NCBI GenBank assembly: GCA_021805395.1
Contig: JAJZFJ010000069.1
Span: forward strand, 1-41,479
Length of the DNA: 41,479 bases
From: a bacterium
GTDB taxonomy: Bacteria > Armatimonadota > Chthonomonadetes > Chthonomonadales > Chthonomonadaceae
Reading direction: 5' to 3'
In this document: piece after piece, positions 1-7,310 of the stretch
Numbering within the stretch: position 1 is the stretch's first letter
Layout: each line of letters starts with the position of its first letter
Program-made: the position numbers and the translations under genes
The notes under the pieces: generated by a model
Told to the model about the DNA's origin: nothing
What the model saw: only the letters and a program-made list of their open reading frames with translations
The model's database searches: none

Positions 1-195
1 TGAACATGTATCCCACTACTCAGCATACTAATCAAAGGTTAAGGATAGCAGTCTTTCTGGTCAAAATAGGTAACAAGACACATGTGAAGGGAACCATCTA
101 ACATTATGATTTCGTCCTAGTGACTGTAAGTATTACCCGGGGTTCTTCGAGTTGTATAGCCAATACTTCTTGCTGAGTAGTGGGATACATGTTCA
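1..195. mobile_element. Short non-coding element with 25-bp terminal inverted repeats (MITE-like)
   Basis: The first 25 bases (1-25, beginning tgaacatgtatcccac) are the exact reverse complement of bases 171-195. The 145 bp between them holds no plausible ORF. A perfect 25-bp inverted repeat bounding under 200 bp of non-coding DNA is the form of a miniature inverted-repeat transposable element. The left arm begins at the first base of the window, so the repeat may extend further left and a target-site duplication cannot be checked. No other copy of the arm was seen in this window. A long-range RNA hairpin is the alternative. Confidence 0.5.
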
Positions 196-293
196 ATGAA
201 CGTACAGTCTGAGAGTCATCAGGATGCTCAAACAACCCCAAATTATCTTTAGATCCCACCGAGCAGTGGGCTGAAGGCTTTTAGGAGAAGAAA

Positions 294-914
294 ATGTCAA
301 AAACACTTTATGCATCTTTTATAGATGCAGAGCTTGCAGTGAAAGCATCAGGGGCACTTTTGGATGAGGGTGTAAGGAAAGAAGATATAAGCGTTATCTC
401 AAAAGAGAAAGGTGAGTCTACTGATCCAAATCATCCGGCTCAGATGTACACCACGGATGGACAACTCTTTGAGAGAAACGCAGACGAGCGCGAAAAGACC
501 GAAAATGCTGCAAAGCACGGTCTCAGTACCACAACTTCCGGTGATGCAGCCGTGGGTGCAGCTAAAGGTGCTGGTATTGGGTTAGGCGTTGGTGTACTTG
601 CTGCACTGGCTGCCATTTTCATCCCAGGAGTCGGACTGGTACTCGGTGGAGGAGCACTCGCCACAGCAGTAGCTGCTGCAGTGGGTACAACAGTGGCAGG
701 GGCCGTTGTAGGTGGAGTAGATGGATACCTTGTTGATCAGGGTGTTCCACAGGAAGCAGCCATAGACTACAATCATGCTTATGAGAATGGCGGAGCCATT
801 CTAGCTGTCCATGTACCATCAAATGGCATAGACGAGTTCGCTGTACAGTCTATTCTGGCTAAATACAACGCTAGCAACGTCAGCACATACCCAGATATGG
901 CTGTAACCAGATAA
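294..914 (+). CDS. General stress protein 17M-like (YflT-type) glycine-rich protein
   Basis: A 206-aa protein whose first 40 or so residues (start MSKTLYASF, then a helix with AVKASGALLDEGV and a strand ISVISKE) look like the small ferredoxin-like fold of the YflT/GsiB-neighbour general stress family. Residues about 80-150 form a long Ala/Gly/Val stretch with two hydrophobic segments around a GVG/GGG-rich turn, able to insert in or lie on a membrane. The C-terminal part (AILAVHVPS, then an IDEFAVQSIL helix) looks like a second copy of the first fold. The ATG is preceded by ttaggagaagaaa, a good ribosome binding site. The gene stands alone, with a small 5-bp hairpin in its leader (cccac/gtggg near 255-270) and a strong terminator behind it. 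The role is inferred from family resemblance only; the exact function is unknown. Confidence 0.6.
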   Translation: MSKTLYASFIDAELAVKASGALLDEGVRKEDISVISKEKGESTDPNHPAQMYTTDGQLFERNADEREKTENAAKHGLSTTTSGDAAVGAAKGAGIGLGVGVLAALAAIFIPGVGLVLGGGALATAVAAAVGTTVAGAVVGGVDGYLVDQGVPQEAAIDYNHAYENGGAILAVHVPSNGIDEFAVQSILAKYNASNVSTYPDMAVTR

Positions 915-945
915 ACTGATCACTCGGAGTGATGTTTTAGCAGTA

Positions 946-978
946 AAGCAGGGAGACATGGATGTCTTCCTGCTTTTG
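946..978 (+). terminator. Rho-independent terminator of the stress-protein gene
   Basis: Bases 946-958 pair with 963-975 as a 13-bp stem with one G-U pair around a tgga loop, and the right arm runs into a tttt tract. A smaller hairpin (atcact/agtgat) lies just upstream near 918-934. Confidence 0.75.
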
Positions 979-1111
979 ATTCTATGCCACTTAGTTAATA
1001 GGACAAACTCCAGAAGAATTAGGCCTCTCAGCAATTAAACATTCTGAATTATCTCACTATATAAATCGTATAATAACTGCAATAGATTCTTACGTATCAA
1101 GGAATGTTTTA

Positions 1112-3145
1112 ATGACACATTGCCCTGTTGAAACAAAACGCGAAATTGTTAGTGAGACAATACATGGGATTACAATTGAAGACCCTTATAGATGGCTGGA
1201 AGATCAGAACAGCAGCGAAACCAGATCGTGGATAAAGAATCAATCCGCATACACACGCAGTCTTTTAGATGCCCGGCCAGAACGAGATAAAGTTACTTCA
1301 GTTGTAAGCAAATTAATCGATACAGATGTAACTGGATTACCTATAGAACGAAATAATATTCAGGTGTACACCAAAAGACTTGCCGGTGAACAGCAGGGCA
1401 GTATCTATAGTTATTCTTTAACAACTTCATTAGAGACCTTATTAATTGACCCTTTTAAAATTCACAACAATACTGATACGAATGTCTATATAGCTAACCT
1501 GTCAAATAATGCAGAGTTACTTGCATACTCCATTCAGCAGGGTGGTGAAGACGAGAGTGAAATCAGATTCATTGACCCCTTGACCTGCGAAAAAAAGCCT
1601 GATATATTGCCAAAATCACGCTATTTCGGCATATCAATTAAACCAGATAACACGGGTGTCTACTATGGAATAATGACATCCGATGGTCCTCGAGTACGAT
1701 TCCACCACATGGGAACACCAAATGAAACAGACGTTACACTATTCGGCGAGGGGTATGATAGTGGAAAAATTATTGCCCCTCGACTGAGCGAAAGTGGTGA
1801 ATGGCTTCTTATCACCGTATTCTATGGAGCCGGCTCGAAAAAGACCGAACTATATGCATTTAACACTCTCTCAAGCCAGCTAATCACCATTGTAAATGAT
1901 ATCAACGCTAATTTCTCCGGTTATATTGTGGGAAACACTATCTACATCGAAACCAACTGGGACGCTCCTAATGGAAGAGTGTTTAAAGGTGTAATAGGCA
2001 GCTCCAAACCATCAGAATGGACGGAAATTATCAAACAGAGTGATGAAACTATTGAGTCTGTGTCTTATGTATCCTCTTCAATTTTTGTATCTACATTAAA
2101 ACATGTTGTGTCTCACCTGTATCACTACTCAGTTAATGGGGATTTAATCGATGAAATTGCAATGCCTTGCATAGGCAGCATATCCAGTGTGGCTGGGCAA
2201 TGGAATTCAGATACCTTGTACTACAGTTTCTCATCATTCTCTCTACCACCCACCATATACAGCTATCATTCCGTGAAGAAAACGCAAAATATATGGTTCC
2301 AACAGCAGATTGATATCGACTCCGAGCTGTTTTCAATCGAACAGCAGTTTTACCCATCTACTGATGGCACCGAGATCCCCCTATTTGTTGTTACCAATCG
2401 TTTCTTCAAGGGTAATGGTCCTCGTCCCACGATCCTTTATGGTTATGGTGGATTTGGGGTTAACATCACACCTTCATGGTCACCAATAATAGCTGCATGG
2501 GTCACTCTTGGCGGCTCATATGCAGTTGCTAACTTGCGGGGAGGAGGAGAATATGGTGAAACCTGGCATGAGGCAGGCATGCAAAACCGCAAACAGAATG
2601 TGTTCGACGATTTTTATACGGCTGCAATGTGGCTGACAGCTAACGGATATACCACCAATGATATGCTGGCTATATACGGAGGCAGTAATGGAGGTTTACT
2701 GGTTGGGGCAACGATCGCTCAACATCCTGAACTATGCAGGGCCGCTATATGCTCAGTTCCATTACTGGACATGATCAGATATCACAAGTTCCTGGTTGCT
2801 CAGTTTTGGATTCCTGAATATGGTTCATCAGATGATCCAGATCAGTTCGAAACCTTATTAGCATATTCGCCGTATCATAATATCCAGATAGGCAAACACT
2901 ACCCTTCTGTAATGTTTGTGACAGGAGACTCAGACACGAGAGTTGCTCCTTTACATGCACGAAAAATGACTGCACTTTTACAATACCATTCAGCTAACCC
3001 TGAGGAACGACCAGTTTTACTGCACTACAGTGAAGAGTCTGGACATGCTGGAGGAAAAACTCTGGTCAATCAAATTGCTGACACTGTGGATTATATTGTG
3101 TTTCTTGTTTCCCAGATTGATAACAATCATCTTATGAATACTTAA
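1112..3145 (+). CDS. Prolyl oligopeptidase family serine peptidase (S9A)
   Basis: A 677-aa, two-domain peptidase of the length usual for prolyl endopeptidases (about 700 aa), cutting peptides after proline. The N-terminus carries the family motif DPYRWLED, followed by a beta-propeller region to about residue 400. The C-terminal alpha/beta hydrolase domain starts near PTILYGYGGFG. The catalytic triad is visible: Ser525 in GGSNGG, Asp608 in GDSDTRV and His645 in SGHAGG. The RGGGEYGE motif before the nucleophile is also typical. There is no signal peptide, so the enzyme should be cytoplasmic, degrading short peptides. The ATG lies behind a weak purine-rich site (aaggaatgtttt). The neighbour downstream starts 100 bp later on the same strand but is functionally unrelated. 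The family call is secure; substrate preference is not known. Confidence 0.93.
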   Translation: MTHCPVETKREIVSETIHGITIEDPYRWLEDQNSSETRSWIKNQSAYTRSLLDARPERDKVTSVVSKLIDTDVTGLPIERNNIQVYTKRLAGEQQGSIYSYSLTTSLETLLIDPFKIHNNTDTNVYIANLSNNAELLAYSIQQGGEDESEIRFIDPLTCEKKPDILPKSRYFGISIKPDNTGVYYGIMTSDGPRVRFHHMGTPNETDVTLFGEGYDSGKIIAPRLSESGEWLLITVFYGAGSKKTELYAFNTLSSQLITIVNDINANFSGYIVGNTIYIETNWDAPNGRVFKGVIGSSKPSEWTEIIKQSDETIESVSYVSSSIFVSTLKHVVSHLYHYSVNGDLIDEIAMPCIGSISSVAGQWNSDTLYYSFSSFSLPPTIYSYHSVKKTQNIWFQQQIDIDSELFSIEQQFYPSTDGTEIPLFVVTNRFFKGNGPRPTILYGYGGFGVNITPSWSPIIAAWVTLGGSYAVANLRGGGEYGETWHEAGMQNRKQNVFDDFYTAAMWLTANGYTTNDMLAIYGGSNGGLLVGATIAQHPELCRAAICSVPLLDMIRYHKFLVAQFWIPEYGSSDDPDQFETLLAYSPYHNIQIGKHYPSVMFVTGDSDTRVAPLHARKMTALLQYHSANPEERPVLLHYSEESGHAGGKTLVNQIADTVDYIVFLVSQIDNNHLMNT

Positions 3146-3244
3146 ACCGATCTCGAGGGCAGACACAACATACGTAACGACTACTTCTTTTCAACTAAAG
3201 CTAAATAGTTGGAGACTTCTTTTTGCGAAAGAATTCCATATCAC

Positions 3245-3943
3245 ATGTCGATCATATTCACCAAAAAATGTCCTTATTGTAGTCAGACCATTCAGGGAGA
3301 TGCGCGTACCTGTATGTACTGCTCCAGAGAGTTAGGAGCGGTTACTCCCAGAGAAACCGTGCCAATAAAAGCTTCCTCCGCTAAAAAGCATATATCTCCT
3401 GTTGCCCCTTTAATAATAGTGGTTGTTTTAGGTATATGGATTATTTTCACGCAGATGCACAAAAATGGCTCCATCAATAGCAGTCCCTATGCCACATCCA
3501 CTCAAAACATACCAAAAGATATGAGACCTGGCATCGATGATGTAAACAGTCCTGAACCAACCATGCTCGGTCGCCCAATGTTACCACCTGATGGCAAGAG
3601 GCTGCGAACAGCATTAGGGTTTTCATTTAACTTTATGGAGCATCCAATTCTACTAAAAGCTTCGAACGTACATGTGATTTCAGAAAGCCAAAAAGGTAGA
3701 AGTGCTTTGGTTGGAGTCATTACAAATCCTACCAAGTTTGAGTTATACAATGTAATGGTTCTATATCAAACCATAGGAACTCATCCTAATCTCATTGGAA
3801 ATGGGCAGCAAGCATATCCCTTTCTACCACCAGGGGATAAGATAGATTTGAAAATTCCAATACCGCATGGTGTGCAAACCATACAAATAATTCATATCTA
3901 TGGATCGCGATCAAAACATCCAAGAACCAACCAGTTTCCATAA
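3245..3943 (+). CDS. Zinc-ribbon membrane-anchored protein with FxLYD-like C-terminal domain
   Basis: A 232-aa protein. The start is placed at the ATG at 3245 (MSIIFTKKCPYC); the frame is open upstream to a TTG at 3209, but that codon has no ribosome binding site and would put a meaningless tail before the zinc ribbon. Residues about 9-27 form a CPYC-x10-CMYC zinc ribbon. A single hydrophobic helix (VAPLIIVVVLGIWIIF) follows at about residues 53-72, then a Ser/Pro linker. The C-terminal 100 residues contain the pattern ALVGVITNPTKFELYNVMV, then PPGDKIDLKIPIP, which fits FxLYD-type extracytoplasmic beta-sandwich domains. The zinc ribbon would face the cytoplasm. The function is unknown. It runs toward the quinone oxidoreductase gene, whose stop lies 49 bp away on the other strand. 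Confidence 0.7.
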   Translation: MSIIFTKKCPYCSQTIQGDARTCMYCSRELGAVTPRETVPIKASSAKKHISPVAPLIIVVVLGIWIIFTQMHKNGSINSSPYATSTQNIPKDMRPGIDDVNSPEPTMLGRPMLPPDGKRLRTALGFSFNFMEHPILLKASNVHVISESQKGRSALVGVITNPTKFELYNVMVLYQTIGTHPNLIGNGQQAYPFLPPGDKIDLKIPIPHGVQTIQIIHIYGSRSKHPRTNQFP

Positions 3944-3991
3944 TGCCACGTGTCAGAGTATCAAACGGCAACTTTATGCAATTGGAGGCTT

Positions 3992-4951
3992 TCAGGGAAT
4001 TAGAACTACCTTACCAGCAGAGTTTGCTTCCATAATATATGTATGTGCTTCGGGAGCTTGTTCAAGGGAAAAAGATTTATCAATGATTGGATTTAATACC
4101 GACATCTCCATTCCAGCCTGAATTGCACTGTGCATAGTTTTAAGATCTAAAGCTGACGATGCTGTCAGTGTTACACCATTCACACTTATCTCTTTACTCA
4201 TCATAAGTCTGGGGTCGATTTCAATCTGCCCTCTATTACCTACTACAACAATCCTGCCCTGTTTAGCAATGATTTGCAGGTCTGATTGCAAGTTGACATT
4301 TGCCAGCATCTCAATTATGAGATCTGGTCCATTCCCGCTCGTCAGCTCGAGAACTTTCGCTGTGTCTGAATGATTAATTGCGAAATGTGCGCCTTGTGCA
4401 AGCACAAGATCTCGTCCCGCATCTGTGCCAGCGCTGCCTATAACAGTTAACCCTGCTGCTCGTGCCATTTGCACAACCGCCGTACCTACGCCACCTGAAG
4501 CTCCATGAACAAGCACCGTCTCGCCAGCAGTTGCTTTTCCCTTGTGGAACAGAGCTCTCCATGCCGTGAAATAGGGCACGCCAAGAGCTGCACCTTGAGG
4601 ATAAGATATTCGTTCTGGCAGAGGATATACTTGTGTAGGTGCACAAAGACTATACTCCGCATACGTGCCACTAAGCGATCCATAGAGGTATACTCGTTGA
4701 CCAGTCTTAATACCCTGAACATTGGATCCAGTGGCATGAACATAACCTGCTCCATCTGTTCCTGGCGTATATGGCAACGCGGGTAATGCGGCGTATTTCC
4801 CTGATCTGATATAGCATTCAACAGGATTCACACCTATCGCTTCAATTTTTACTAGAACCTGATCGGGGCTAACCTCTGGTATTTGACGCTCAACCAGCCT
4901 CATCACCTCAGGAGCACCAAATTCATTCACTACGATTGATTTCACTTCCAT
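3992..4951 (-). CDS. NADPH:quinone oxidoreductase, zinc-independent MDR family
   Basis: A 319-aa medium-chain dehydrogenase/reductase. The N-terminal GroES-like domain shows VKIEAIGVNPVE and PGTDGAGYV, with Asn-Pro where zinc alcohol dehydrogenases carry the Cys ligand; the second zinc-binding Cys cluster is absent. This places it in the zeta-crystallin-type quinone oxidoreductases, which pass electrons from NADPH to quinones or reactive enones. The Rossmann domain has VLVHGASGGVGTAVVQMA, where AxxGxVG-type binding motifs lie, at about residues 145-165. The length is usual for the family. The start is supported by gaggggagg shortly before the ATG. It is a single gene, divergent from the flgM unit. 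The real substrate cannot be read from the sequence. Confidence 0.9.
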   Translation of the reverse strand: MEVKSIVVNEFGAPEVMRLVERQIPEVSPDQVLVKIEAIGVNPVECYIRSGKYAALPALPYTPGTDGAGYVHATGSNVQGIKTGQRVYLYGSLSGTYAEYSLCAPTQVYPLPERISYPQGAALGVPYFTAWRALFHKGKATAGETVLVHGASGGVGTAVVQMARAAGLTVIGSAGTDAGRDLVLAQGAHFAINHSDTAKVLELTSGNGPDLIIEMLANVNLQSDLQIIAKQGRIVVVGNRGQIEIDPRLMMSKEISVNGVTLTASSALDLKTMHSAIQAGMEMSVLNPIIDKSFSLEQAPEAHTYIMEANSAGKVVLIP

Positions 4952-5017
4952 ATCCTCCCCTCTTTCACTACTAGTACGAATAATATATTGCTGCTGTATA
5001 TTCTTTGAAAAAAACCC

Positions 5018-5045
5018 TAAAGAAGATTTATGAAGTTGCCAATAA
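5018..5045 (+). promoter_or_regulatory. Sigma-28 (FliA)-like promoter for flgM
   Basis: TAAA at 5018-5021 and GCCAATAA at 5038-5045 are separated by 16 bases. The flagellar sigma-28 consensus is TAAA, 15 bases, GCCGATAA, so the -10 box matches 7 of 8 with spacing one base long. Transcription would begin about 5052-5055, directly at the 5' edge of the riboswitch. A FliA promoter on flgM is common in flagellated bacteria. Confidence 0.45.
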
Positions 5046-5055
5046 TAATCTTACA

Positions 5056-5155
5056 GGGAGATGATAAAGGCAAACTCATGGAAATGTGAGGGCGCAAAGC
5101 TATGGGCCTAAGGGAATGCCAAGAAGTACATTCCGATGGCTGCCAGGTTCCCTTC
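5056..5155 (+). promoter_or_regulatory. Cyclic-di-GMP-I riboswitch (GEMM-I)
   Basis: The conserved GEMM-I core is present in order: GGCAAAC, a helix closed by a GAAA tetraloop (5069-5090), GGGCGCAAAGC, then GGGCCTAA, a second hairpin (ggaatg/cattcc, 5113-5134) and GATGGCTGCCAGGTT. The tetraloop, its receptor region (CCTAA facing GATGG) and the GCAAAGC joining segment are the hallmark positions of this aptamer, which binds bis-(3'-5')-cyclic dimeric GMP. P1 may form between gggag near 5056 and the ttccc that follows CCAGG. The ligand is the second messenger for motile-to-sessile switching, which fits the flgM gene downstream. No terminator with a U tract lies between aptamer and gene, so control is more likely at translation. 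Confidence 0.88.
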
Positions 5156-5199
5156 CTTGACAACTGGATTGCCTGTAAAGAGACAGAGCATTCTATCGC

Positions 5200-5218
5200 G
5201 TCAGGAGGTACTCAAATG
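5200..5218 (+). promoter_or_regulatory. Strong ribosome binding site of flgM with a possible upstream anti-SD
   Basis: The sequence gtcaggagg (5200-5208) sits seven bases before the ATG at 5216 and fixes that start; the open frame upstream runs back through the riboswitch. The segment ccttccttgac at 5151-5161, at the 3' edge of the aptamer, could pair with gtcaggagg (with a bulge), giving a route by which ligand binding changes access of ribosomes. The pairing is inferred by eye. Confidence 0.5.
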
Positions 5219-5527
5219 CAGATATCAATGAATGAAGTAAGAAGATTACTTTCATACAGTACAGAAGGAAATTCAAAACCTTCACTCGAAGTCAACTCAA
5301 GTGTAAGTCAACAGAGTAGTGGATCACCCAGTGCAGTGGTTGACATTTCTACCACGTCTCAAGACATACAAACTGTTAAACGTGAGCTAAGTCGCGTCTC
5401 TGATGTTCGTGAGGAGCGAGTAAATGCCTTACGACAACAAATCGCCAATGGAACCTACAATGTTCCTTCAAGTGATATCGCCGATTTGATGATTCGACGC
5501 ACATTGGCAGACAATACTCAGGGATAG
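5216..5527 (+). CDS. flgM: Anti-sigma-28 factor FlgM
   Basis: A 103-aa protein with a disordered Ser/Gln-rich N-terminal half and the FlgM C-terminal signature: the segment REERVNALRQQIANGTYNV followed by SSDIADLMIRR. In the family this region wraps around sigma-28 (FliA) and keeps it off RNA polymerase until the flagellar hook-basal body is complete and FlgM is exported. The N-terminus MQISMNEV is also typical of the family. Translation from the ATG at 5216 is set by a strong Shine-Dalgarno; the frame upstream overlaps the riboswitch and is not coding. It is the only flagellar gene in the window, transcribed alone between a sigma-28-like promoter and a terminator. Regulation by c-di-GMP is inferred from the riboswitch. 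Confidence 0.85.
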   Translation: MQISMNEVRRLLSYSTEGNSKPSLEVNSSVSQQSSGSPSAVVDISTTSQDIQTVKRELSRVSDVREERVNALRQQIANGTYNVPSSDIADLMIRRTLADNTQG

Positions 5528-5535
5528 ACAATAGA

Positions 5536-5571
5536 TTAAAAGAGGAGCTTTTAAAGGCTCCTCTTTTTTGT
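5536..5571 (+). terminator. Rho-independent terminator after flgM
   Basis: The arms aaagaggagc and gctcctcttt form a 10-bp stem around a ttttaaag loop, followed by tttttg. It lies between the convergent flgM and parB genes, and because the left side is A-rich it can act in both directions. Confidence 0.85.
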
Positions 5572-5578
5572 ATAGCCA

Positions 5579-6487
5579 CTACTTAACCTGAATAGTGCTC
5601 AGAAATTCCAATATGCGCTCTAGTTCCTCATCAGAATAGAACTCAATCTCAAGCCTGCCTGCCCCACTTCCATTCCATTTCAAATTTACCCGTGTTTGAA
5701 AAATCTGTTCCAGGTCTTCAACAATGCGCATGGTAAATGGATTTGGAACTGTGGAACCACCCGGGAGGTTATTTGTCGAAGGAAGTTCAGATTTCATTCG
5801 TATTCCACTATCAATTTCTTGCGAAGTGGGCGATTTGGTCTCTCGGGCCATACGTTCAGCTTCTCGAACAGAGAGCTTTCGCTTGCATGTCATCTCCCAC
5901 ACTCTCATCATAGCCTCAGGAGAATCTGCAGTTAGAATAGCTCTACCATGCCCTTCACTTATCTCGCCTGTCTCAATGCTTTGCTGTATCTTAACGGGCA
6001 GAGTCAGCAATCTCAAAGTGTTGGCTATGGAGGATCTGCTTTTACCAACCCGCTGAGAGATTATCTCCTGCGTCATTCCAAACTCTGTGATCATGCGCTG
6101 ATATGATTTCGCCGCCTCCATAGCAGAGATGTTTTCCCTCTGCACATTCTCAACTAAAGCGGTCTCGATCATTTCCTTCGTTGTATATGTTTTAACCAGA
6201 GCTGGTATTTCCTGCAGACCTGAATTCCGAGCTGCACGCAGTCTGCGCTCACCAGCAACCAGCTGGAATGCATTATCTCCAACTTTATGTACTAAAATGG
6301 GCTGTAAGACACCATGCTCTTTTATAGAAAGCTCTAAATCAGCAAGCGCAACTACATCAAACTGGGTTCTGGGCTGATATGGATTAGCCGCTATCTTGCT
6401 GATAGGTATAACCTCAACACTCACACTTTCCTGGTCGGCATCAGGCATAATTGCTGCAAGCCCCCTACCGAGTGCTTTTTTCTGCAT
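5579..6487 (-). CDS. parB: Chromosome-partitioning protein ParB (CTPase, parS-binding)
   Basis: A 302-aa ParB/Spo0J. The N-terminus KKALGRGLAAIMP is the segment that meets ParA in this family. The N-terminal CTP-binding domain shows NPYQPR and the GERRLRAAR motif at about residues 78-86. The central helix-turn-helix that reads parS lies around residues 135-170 (MTQEIISQRVGKSRSSIANTL). The C-terminal dimerisation helix ends the protein. ParB loads at parS, spreads as a CTP-dependent clamp, and with ParA segregates the origin region. Its start lies inside the 3' end of parA (23-bp overlap), so the two are translationally coupled. A parS-like site sits inside parA. Confidence 0.95.
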   Translation of the reverse strand: MQKKALGRGLAAIMPDADQESVSVEVIPISKIAANPYQPRTQFDVVALADLELSIKEHGVLQPILVHKVGDNAFQLVAGERRLRAARNSGLQEIPALVKTYTTKEMIETALVENVQRENISAMEAAKSYQRMITEFGMTQEIISQRVGKSRSSIANTLRLLTLPVKIQQSIETGEISEGHGRAILTADSPEAMMRVWEMTCKRKLSVREAERMARETKSPTSQEIDSGIRMKSELPSTNNLPGGSTVPNPFTMRIVEDLEQIFQTRVNLKWNGSGAGRLEIEFYSDEELERILEFLSTIQVK

Positions 6488-7241
6488 ATTTCCTCACCTC
6501 CTCAGCAATCTGTTTATAAAGTTGCGCACCCTTTGAACGCGGATCATATAGACTAATTGGCAGTCCATGGCTTGGTGCTTCTGAAAGCTTTACATTCCTG
6601 GTGATAAGATTTTTTGAGACCTTGTCACCAAAATATAACTTCACTTCCTCAATAACCTGTTGAGCCAGCCTATACCTCACGTCTACCATAGTCATTAATA
6701 CTAAAGCAATCTCCAAATTTGGGTTCAAACGCTTTCTCACAATCTCCACCGTTTTCATCAGATGCCCAATTCCTTCTAACGCATAATACTCTGCCTGAAT
6801 GGGAATAATCAAAGCATTTGCCGCCACTAGAGCATTCAGTGTCAACAATCCCAATGAGGGAGGCACATCAATAAAAATAAAATCGTAATTACCCTGCACG
6901 GTTGACAACGCCTCTGTAAGGATTGTTTCACGTGAAAGACGATTGATCATCGCTATCTCCGCACCTGCAAGATCTATATTGGCTGGAAGCACACTCAAAT
7001 TAGGCAATACATTCTCAGCTATTGCTTCCCGTATTGGTACCTCATGAATCAGTACATCATACACAGTTTTCCGGTTGACTTTTCTTTCAATCCCTATTCC
7101 ACTGGATGCATTGCCCTGAGGATCCATATCAACCAGTAAAACACGGGAACCGCCTATAGCTAAAAACGATGCGATGTTAATTGCAGTAGTTGTTTTACCA
7201 ACCCCGCCTTTCTGATTTACAACAGCTAAAATTGAAGTCAA
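6465..7241 (-). CDS. parA: Chromosome-partitioning ATPase ParA (Soj)
   Basis: A 258-aa ATPase with the deviant Walker A motif QKGGVGKTTTAIN at about residues 9-21, the switch region VDMDPQGNASSG and the Walker B-like DFIFIDVPPSLG. The length is usual for chromosomal Soj/ParA, without the N-terminal HTH of plasmid ParA. It binds DNA non-specifically in the ATP state and is stimulated by ParB to move the origin. The start codon is TTG: the frame meets a stop just upstream (taaTTG) and any later start would delete Walker A. A promoter is visible at 7267-7295. The gene overlaps parB by 23 bp. Confidence 0.95.
   Translation of the reverse strand: MTSILAVVNQKGGVGKTTTAINIASFLAIGGSRVLLVDMDPQGNASSGIGIERKVNRKTVYDVLIHEVPIREAIAENVLPNLSVLPANIDLAGAEIAMINRLSRETILTEALSTVQGNYDFIFIDVPPSLGLLTLNALVAANALIIPIQAEYYALEGIGHLMKTVEIVRKRLNPNLEIALVLMTMVDVRYRLAQQVIEEVKLYFGDKVSKNLITRNVKLSEAPSHGLPISLYDPRSKGAQLYKQIAEEVRKYAEKSTR
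6924..6939. promoter_or_regulatory. parS centromere site
   Basis: TGTTTCACGTGAAAGA matches the bacterial parS consensus TGTTTCACGTGAAACA at 15 of 16 positions, including the whole central TTTCACGTGAAA palindrome. It lies within the parA coding region, a common position for chromosomal parS. No second site was seen in the window. Confidence 0.85.
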
Positions 7242-7266
7242 TTATATTTCCGTTGGATATGTAATA

Positions 7267-7295
7267 AGTATAGAGGTAGTATACACAAATATCAA
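7267..7295 (-). promoter_or_regulatory. Promoter of parA-parB
   Basis: On the minus strand TTGATA (7295-7290) and TATACT (7272-7267) are 17 bases apart, a good fit to the housekeeping promoter, and lie 26 bases before the TTG start of parA. Confidence 0.55.
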
Positions 7296-7310
7296 CAGAA
7301 AGAAATCAGA

